Shown piece after piece: positions 1 to 6,237 of a stretch of 6,237 nucleotides of DNA (position 1 is the first letter of the stretch; each line of letters starts with the position of its first letter). Both the position numbers and the translations under genes were made by a program. Location of the stretch: positions 1 through 6,237 of the forward strand of contig JACDDF010000151.1 in the NCBI GenBank assembly GCA_013817135.1. Reading direction: 5' to 3'. The stretch comes from Nitrospirales bacterium. GTDB lineage: Bacteria > Nitrospirota > Nitrospiria > Nitrospirales > UBA8639. Under the pieces are notes generated by a model. That model saw only the letters and a list, made by a program, of their open reading frames with translations, was not told the origin of the DNA and did not search any database.

Positions 1-2391
<2,391 letters not shown>

Positions 2392-2419
2392 CAGGTGCCT
2401 TCGTTTGCTTACCCCTATG

Positions 2420-2448
2420 CTGAGCCGAATGTCGGTTCGTCGGCTTGG
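2420..2448 (+). promoter_or_regulatory. Weak hairpin in the gyrB-gyrA spacer
   Basis: In the 143-nt spacer, AGCCGA at 2423-2428 is perfectly complementary to TCGGCT at 2440-2445. With two G-U pairs and an outer C-G pair the stem reaches nine pairs around an 11-nt loop. No T-run follows, so it does not look like an intrinsic terminator. It could stabilise mRNA ends, be a processing site, or mean nothing. No convincing promoter is visible in the spacer, which is compatible with gyrB-gyrA co-transcription. Confidence 0.25.
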
Positions 2449-2522
2449 GCCTGCGTGCGGTGAGCGATGGGCCGAACCAAGTTCCGTGAATGTGCAGAAC
2501 ATGAAGTGCGATGATCTCTTTC

Positions 2523-2528
2523 GAGGAG
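2523..2528 (+). promoter_or_regulatory. Shine-Dalgarno site of gyrA
   Basis: GAGGAG lies six bases before the ATG at 2535. This strong site, together with the conserved GyrA N-terminus directly after the ATG, fixes the gyrA start. Confidence 0.85.
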
Positions 2529-2534
2529 TGACAT

Positions 2535-5036
2535 ATGCCGGTTGAACCACGTCTGACGCAAGTCGCCATTGAAGATGAAATGCGTTTGTCCTATTTGGAC
2601 TACGCCATGAGCGTCATTGTCGGACGGGCATTGCCGGACGTGCGAGACGGACTTAAGCCGGTTCATCGGCGCATCCTGTATGGCATGAATGAAATGGGTC
2701 TGGCTGCTGGGAAGCCCTACCGGAAATCCGCAAAAATTGTCGGCGAAATCATGGGTAACTATCACCCGCATGGTGATTCAGCCATTTACGACACGTTGGT
2801 CCGCATGGCCCAGGATTTCAATATGCGGTATCCCCTCGTGGATGGCCAGGGAAACTATGGGTCGGTCGATGGCGATCCGCCTGCAGCCATGCGCTACACC
2901 GAAGCCCGCTTAACCAAGCTGGCCGAGGAAATGCTGGTTGATATTGACCGGGAGACCGTCAACTTTACTCCGACGTATGATGAGTCGTCCCAAGAGCCCG
3001 TCGTGTTGCCGGCTCGTATTCCGAATTTGTTAGTGAATGGAGCAGGAGGAATCGCGGTCGGGTATGCCACCAATATTCCTACGCATAATCTGGGCGAAGT
3101 CGTCGCCGCGCTGATTGCCCTTATAGAACGGCCAGAGGTGACCATTTCCGAGCTCATGGAATTTATTCCCGGGCCGGATTTTCCCACCGCCGGATTTATC
3201 TATGGCACGCAAGGGATCAAAGACGCCTATGAAACGGGACGTGGTCTCCTGTCTCTTCGGGCGAAGGCGGACATAGAGGTCGATGAACGCACCGACCGGG
3301 CGCGCATCATCGTGACGGAACTGCCCTACCAGGTGAACAAAGCCAAACTAATAGAAAAGATCGCCGAACTCATCCACGAAAAACGGGTGGAAGGGATTTC
3401 CGATCTTCGCGACGAATCTGACCGGGATGGACTCCGCGTGGTGATCGAACTCAAGAGAAATGAAAACGCGGGGGTCTTACTGAATCAATTATATAAACAC
3501 ACCCAGATGCAAACCACCTTCGGGGTCATCATGTTGGCCTTGGTGGGGAACCGTCCTGAGGTGTTAACCCTCAAACAGATTTTGGCCGCGTTTCTTGAAC
3601 ATCGCAAAGAAGTGGTGATTCGCCGGACTGCGTACGACCTTCGCAAAGCTGAAGAGCGGGCCCACATCTTAGAGGGCTTAAGACGTGCCTTAGAATCCCT
3701 GGATGAGGTCATTGCCCTCATTCGTGGAGCGTCTTCTCCGGAAACCGCTCGCCAGGGGTTGGTGAGCCAGTTTGCCATGAGCGAGGTGCAAGCCACCGCC
3801 ATTCTGGAAATGCGGTTGCAGCGCCTGACCCAACTGGAACAGGACAAGCTTACCCAGGAATATAACGAACTGGTCTCCCGCATTGCCCATTTGCGCACCA
3901 TATTAGCGTCTGATGCGATGGTGCAACAGATCGTGAAACAGGAATTAATAGAAATCAAAGAGCGATATTCCGATGAGCGAAGAACGCAGATCCTCCCGGC
4001 CGAAGCCGAGTTACAAATGGAAGATCTGATCGCCGAGGAAGAAGTCGTCGTCACCATTACGCATGCCGGGTATATTAAGCGAAATGCCGTTTCCATCTAT
4101 CGGGCCCAACGCCGTGGCGGAAAAGGGAAAGTCGGCATGGGGGTCAAAGAAGAGGACTTCGTCGAACAAATCTTTACGGCCTCAACCCATGATTATCTGT
4201 TGTTCTTTACCGATGCCGGCCGGGTCTACTGGCTCAAAGTGTATCAATTGCCGGATGTCGGGCGGTCTAGCAAAGGGAAAGCCATTGTAAATTTGTTGAC
4301 CATCAGCCAGGGGGAGCGGGTCACCGCGACCCTGCCGGTCCGGGTGTTTGCCGAAGACCAGTATGTCGTGATGGCCACGCAAAAAGGCTATATCAAAAAA
4401 ACAGATCTGGCCGCATTCAGCCATCCACGGCAAGGCGGGATTATTGCGTTGACGCTGGAGGAGGGTGACCGGCTCATCGGCGTCGATATCACGGACGGCA
4501 CGAGGGAAATTCTTCTGGGCACCCGAATGGGTATTGTCATTCGTTTTCGTGAGGAAGATGTCCGTCCGGTGGGACGAACGGCCCGTGGAGTCAGGGGCAT
4601 CACGTTGGCGAAGACCAATGAGGTCATCGGGATGGTCACGATTACCAGTGAAACGCAATCCTCAATTCTGACCGTTACTGAACGCGGATATGGGAAGCGG
4701 ACACAGGTCGAGGAATATCGGCTCCAATCTCGGGCGGGCAAGGGCGTCATCAGCGTCAAAGTCACAGAGAAAAACGGGCCGGCCATCTCGTTCCATCAAG
4801 TCTGGGAATCCGATGAAATCATGCTCATGTCCGCAGAGGGCATGATCCTTCGCACCCGCATGGGCGATATCCGGGAAATTGGACGCAATGCCCAGGGGGT
4901 TCGGCTGATCCACTTGCCCGATGACGATCGAGTGGTCGGTGTAGCTAAACTCGCCGAGACAGATGAAGGCGATCTAACGGAACCCGATGAACTCAATGGC
5001 GAGATGCCGGACGAACCGGCCTCCTCAACGGAATAA
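2535..5036 (+). CDS. gyrA: DNA gyrase subunit A
   Basis: Breakage-reunion subunit of DNA gyrase; it cuts and religates both DNA strands through a tyrosyl linkage and wraps DNA with its C-terminal domain. The 833 residues are in the usual range. The N-terminal winged-helix region has [11 protein letters not shown] at 76-86, with S82 and D86 at the quinolone-region positions (E. coli S83, D87) in the susceptible-type state. [10 protein letters not shown] follows, with catalytic Y121 after R120. Tower and coiled-coil regions follow, including ILEMRLQRL from 423. The C-terminal pinwheel begins with an intact GyrA box, QRRGGKG (525-531), which separates gyrase from ParC. Five degenerate blade repeats lie at about 576-582, 630-635, 680-688, 731-737 and 783-790, giving six blades. 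The tail (807-833) is strongly acidic. It lies 143 nt downstream of gyrB on the same strand, with a strong ribosome site. I see no T-tract terminator after the stop. Confidence 0.98.
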   Translation: MPVEPRLTQVAIEDEMRLSYLDYAMSVIVGRALPDVRDGLKPVHRRILYGMNEMGLAAGKPYRKSAKIVGEIMGNYHPHGDSAIYDTLVRMAQDFNMRYPLVDGQGNYGSVDGDPPAAMRYTEARLTKLAEEMLVDIDRETVNFTPTYDESSQEPVVLPARIPNLLVNGAGGIAVGYATNIPTHNLGEVVAALIALIERPEVTISELMEFIPGPDFPTAGFIYGTQGIKDAYETGRGLLSLRAKADIEVDERTDRARIIVTELPYQVNKAKLIEKIAELIHEKRVEGISDLRDESDRDGLRVVIELKRNENAGVLLNQLYKHTQMQTTFGVIMLALVGNRPEVLTLKQILAAFLEHRKEVVIRRTAYDLRKAEERAHILEGLRRALESLDEVIALIRGASSPETARQGLVSQFAMSEVQATAILEMRLQRLTQLEQDKLTQEYNELVSRIAHLRTILASDAMVQQIVKQELIEIKERYSDERRTQILPAEAELQMEDLIAEEEVVVTITHAGYIKRNAVSIYRAQRRGGKGKVGMGVKEEDFVEQIFTASTHDYLLFFTDAGRVYWLKVYQLPDVGRSSKGKAIVNLLTISQGERVTATLPVRVFAEDQYVVMATQKGYIKKTDLAAFSHPRQGGIIALTLEEGDRLIGVDITDGTREILLGTRMGIVIRFREEDVRPVGRTARGVRGITLAKTNEVIGMVTITSETQSSILTVTERGYGKRTQVEEYRLQSRAGKGVISVKVTEKNGPAISFHQVWESDEIMLMSAEGMILRTRMGDIREIGRNAQGVRLIHLPDDDRVVGVAKLAETDEGDLTEPDELNGEMPDEPASSTE

Positions 5037-5102
5037 GTTCACGCGACCCTCTCCAAACAGCAAACCGAAGACGTTGGTGTGTTCCGAGATGACCAGAGTA
5101 AA

Positions 5103-5201
5103 TGAACGGTCATCAACAATACGGCAATCCCCATCCTTGGTAAGGAGGGACGCAAGATACGGTGAGGCCGTGCAAGGGATGGTAGGTCAAACTGCCGTTC
5201 A
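5103..5201 (+). promoter_or_regulatory. Candidate cyclic-di-GMP-I (GEMM) riboswitch aptamer
   Basis: Sequence blocks of the GEMM/c-di-GMP-I family occur in the right order. They are GGCAATCC (5123-5130; family GGCAAACC), a small hairpin TCCTT/AAGGA (5134-5138 with 5142-5146), GGGACGCAA (5147-5155; family GGGACGCAAAGC), and GATGGTAG with CTGCCG (5179-5185, 5192-5197; family AUGGnAGCC..UnCCG). GGTAG and CTGCC pair as the terminal hairpin (5181-5185 with 5192-5196, one G-U). TGAAC (5103-5107) pairs with GTTCA (5197-5201) to close the domain. ACGGC (5121-5125) pairs with GCCGT (5167-5171). Departures from the consensus, recalled from memory, are the missing AGC right after GACGCAA, an apparent 11-nt insertion (5156-5166), and T at 5128 instead of A. 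It may be a diverged c-di-GMP aptamer, a variant with another ligand such as cGAMP, or a decayed copy. It sits 97 nt before the start of the membrane-protein gene, in the same orientation. Confidence 0.6.
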
Positions 5202-5297
5202 CCTGCTCGTTCCTCTCCCATCTCTCCCCTACCGACACCTCACCTGGAAAACGGGAGGAAGCAGGAAAAAGAGATTGCATGTGGGAAGGTCGTAGGG
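5202..5297 (+). promoter_or_regulatory. Leader with alternative helices, possible expression platform
   Basis: A pyrimidine-rich run (5207-5230) is followed by a purine-rich run (5246-5274). Helix A can form from CCTGC (5202-5206) with GCAGG (5261-5265), plus TCTCCC (5214-5219) with GGGAGG (5253-5258). Helix B can form from CCCTAC (5227-5232) with GTAGGG (5292-5297), extended past a bulged C5233 by GAC/GTC (5234-5236 with 5289-5291). Helix B would cover the bases between the ribosome site and the TTG start. A and B cross each other, so they exclude one another or form a pseudoknot, as expected of a translational switch. No terminator with a T-run is visible. Assignment as expression platform is inference and depends on the aptamer call. 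Confidence 0.4.
5283..5289 (+). promoter_or_regulatory. Shine-Dalgarno site of the TTG-started membrane-protein gene
   Basis: GGGAAGG lies eight bases before the TTG at 5298. It is the only good ribosome site in the region. The next in-frame ATG (5364) has none and would remove the cytoplasmic basic segment and start inside the membrane helix, so TTG is preferred. Confidence 0.6.
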
Positions 5298-5909
5298 TTG
5301 GATTTCCCTCACAAAGCCCCTGAGCAACCAGCAAGACGCAAAAAGTTAGACCCCATCGTCATAATGGGATTGGGCATTTTGATCGGAGGAGTATGTGTCA
5401 TCTCCTTCGGTATGTTCCTCTCAAGGCCAGATCGCACCATCCCGCCCTATAGTATCGGTGCCCAGGAGGGGTCGTTGGTGGCCGTCCACGTCCCTTCCTA
5501 TACCAGTGATCCCGAAATAAAAACCCTGATTATGCGGTTTGGCGATGTCGGCCGGGCCACCCGTGATTTCGCGAACATGAAAATCCGCCCAACCACTTCG
5601 GACGATCCTCGCGGACGATACCAAACGCTACAAGTCATCATTTTTTCGGATCCATTCTGGACGGAACCGGATAACCTTCATCGGTATGTTGCCAATGAGG
5701 CAGATGACGCTTCGGAAAAGACCTTTGGGGAAAAATTTGAAGAGGCCGTTCGAGCAGGCTATCGTGCCGATGCCGAAGGTCAGGCGGGATGGATCGGTCC
5801 CTGGAACCGGAGCGGTTCAACGGATCGAACACTTACGATGCAGTGGGTTTTTCAAGAATCGTGGGAGAAGGCGAGCTCTAAACCTCAGGCTTCTTCGCCG
5901 GCTCCGTAG
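5298..5909 (+). CDS. Single-pass membrane-anchored protein of unknown function
   Basis: I do not recognise this 203-residue protein. Its N-terminus is short and basic (RRKK at 13-16). A hydrophobic, glycine-rich helix at about 19-42 follows, predicting an N-in/C-out topology with a soluble periplasmic domain of about 160 residues. That domain looks like a compact mixed alpha/beta fold: strand-like SLVAVHVPSY (59-68) and LQVIIFSDPFW (111-121), charged helices around 136-158, several Trp residues, and a Ser/Pro/Ala-rich tail. The helix has one Cys (C33) but no lipobox, so a lipoprotein is unlikely. The start is TTG at 5298, chosen from the GGGAAGG site eight bases upstream; no other ATG, GTG or TTG lies upstream in the open frame. 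Its leader carries a candidate c-di-GMP-type riboswitch, so expression may respond to a nucleotide second messenger. The 3' end overlaps the convergent DUF721 gene by 32 bp. A real gene is likely because the frame is clean and membrane topology is sensible. Confidence 0.8.
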   Translation: MDFPHKAPEQPARRKKLDPIVIMGLGILIGGVCVISFGMFLSRPDRTIPPYSIGAQEGSLVAVHVPSYTSDPEIKTLIMRFGDVGRATRDFANMKIRPTTSDDPRGRYQTLQVIIFSDPFWTEPDNLHRYVANEADDASEKTFGEKFEEAVRAGYRADAEGQAGWIGPWNRSGSTDRTLTMQWVFQESWEKASSKPQASSPAP

Positions 5910-6237
5910 TGGAGGGCGGTGGTTCAGCCAGGGCTTTAGTGATAGTCTGAGAAAGAAGGACTTGAAGGTCGGGATCACTCAGGCGTTTGGCTAAGCCGGT
6001 GGCAAATGGCGATGATTCACCGACGAACTGAGGAGGCGCTTGGGGTATCGGATCTGGTTGAGGGGGGGCTTGTGGAATGGAGCCGATACGTAAGACGACC
6101 TCGGTTAAGGCCAGTTCCGGCATCATCGAGTGAATCGCTTCCAAAATGGCCGGTTTCAAAAACATGAGCTGCTGAAGCCAAATGGAGTTATCCGCCAACA
6201 GGTGCAGCTTTTTAAAGCGGATGCTCTCAGGGTAGGA
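5878..6237 (-). CDS. DUF721/DciA-family protein, 5'-truncated by window edge
   Basis: The reverse frame is open to the right edge and ends at TAG (5880-5878), giving 119 visible residues. The first about 50 visible residues match the end of the DUF721 domain: a strand-like segment, then an aspartate and IWLQQLMFLKPAILEAI, fitting the family pattern of D-S-x-W-x-Q-E-L-x-x-L-K-x-x-L. A strand ending in VLRIG closes the domain. DUF721 includes DciA, the ancestral protein that interacts with and helps load the replicative helicase DnaB, so a role in replication initiation fits the gyrase context. The N-terminal part of the domain and the start codon lie outside the window. After the domain comes a proline/glutamine linker with a repeated IPQAPPQ, then a helix-like segment (FATGLAKRL to TKALAE) and a Pro/Thr/Lys tail. 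The TTG at 6198 is internal to the conserved domain and is not the true start. Family assignment is good; orthology to DciA is likely but unproven. Confidence 0.75.
   Translation of the reverse strand, partial: SYPESIRFKKLHLLADNSIWLQQLMFLKPAILEAIHSMMPELALTEVVLRIGSIPQAPPQPDPIPQAPPQFVGESSPFATGLAKRLSDPDLQVLLSQTITKALAEPPPSTTEPAKKPEV
6029..6080 (-). repeat. Imperfect 30-bp-period tandem repeat coding a Pro/Gln linker
   Basis: Two copies of about 22 bases (6029-6050 and 6059-6080) match at roughly 17 positions by eye, offset by 30 bases. On the reverse strand they encode two decapeptide units beginning IPQAPPQ, ending PDP and FVG, in the linker after the DUF721 domain. The in-frame period suggests a short duplication that has since diverged. 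Confidence 0.6.

Noticed and set aside
2417..2545. 42-codon open frame starting in the gyrB-gyrA spacer and overlapping the gyrA start by 11 bases
   Set aside because: No Shine-Dalgarno before its ATG and no recognisable peptide. It is within chance expectation, although a leader peptide cannot be fully excluded.
3485..4096. 203-codon reverse-strand open frame inside gyrA
   Set aside because: Shadow of the gyrA coding strand. It has no family features, and the opposite frame is fully explained by conserved GyrA sequence.
5074..5103. Possible promoter before the riboswitch (TTGGTG, then GTAAAT)
   Set aside because: The -10-like hexamer matches only three of six positions, and the implied start would fall inside the aptamer's closing stem.
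5364..5420. Lipoprotein signal ending at C33 of the membrane protein
   Set aside because: The residues before Cys are G-G-V. This lacks the aliphatic -3 and the small -1 residue of a lipobox. The segment continues hydrophobic past the Cys, as in a membrane helix.
5896..5918. Hairpin in the overlap of the convergent genes (CTCC/GGAG plus CGCC/GGCG with a 2-nt bulge), considered as a bidirectional terminator
   Set aside because: No T-run follows it on either strand, and the bulged stem is short. It may be a by-product of Pro-rich coding sequence.
5686..5994. 102-codon forward frame crossing the ends of both convergent genes
   Set aside because: It overlaps better-supported genes in other frames, has an unnatural Arg-rich composition, and has no ribosome site.

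Overview
The window covers the end of a chromosomal replication/topology cluster. In order it holds gyrB (5' end cut by the window edge), gyrA, a non-coding spacer with a probable riboswitch, a short single-pass membrane protein of unknown function, and on the opposite strand the 3' part of a DUF721/DciA-family gene cut by the right edge. Nearly all the sequence is coding.

Organism: a bacterium of moderate GC. GyrB is the long form with a large insert in the TOPRIM/C-terminal half, as in many Gram-negative lineages. GyrA keeps a full six-blade C-terminal domain with an intact GyrA box. A DciA-type helicase-loading protein is found where DnaC/DnaI are absent. Overall protein style and gene order remind me of Nitrospirota (Nitrospira-like), but this is an impression and was not tested by a search.

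Layout: gyrB (1-2391, +) and gyrA (2535-5036, +) are separated by a 143-nt spacer with a weak hairpin and a clear Shine-Dalgarno before gyrA. After gyrA, 5037-5297 is non-coding. Its middle (about 5103-5201) carries the sequence blocks and pairings of a cyclic-di-GMP-I (GEMM) riboswitch aptamer. It is followed by a pyrimidine-rich then purine-rich leader (5202-5297) that can form two mutually exclusive helices, one ending directly at the start codon of the next gene. That gene (5298-5909, +, TTG start) encodes a 203-residue membrane-anchored protein I do not recognise. It converges on and overlaps by 32 bp the DUF721/DciA-like gene (5878-6237, -).

How the genes fit together: GyrB and GyrA form the A2B2 DNA gyrase that introduces negative supercoils ahead of replication forks. 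DciA-type proteins help load or operate the replicative helicase. The membrane protein looks functionally separate and may be controlled by a second messenger through its leader. This riboswitch-leader-membrane-protein unit, inserted in a housekeeping locus, is the most interesting part of the window.
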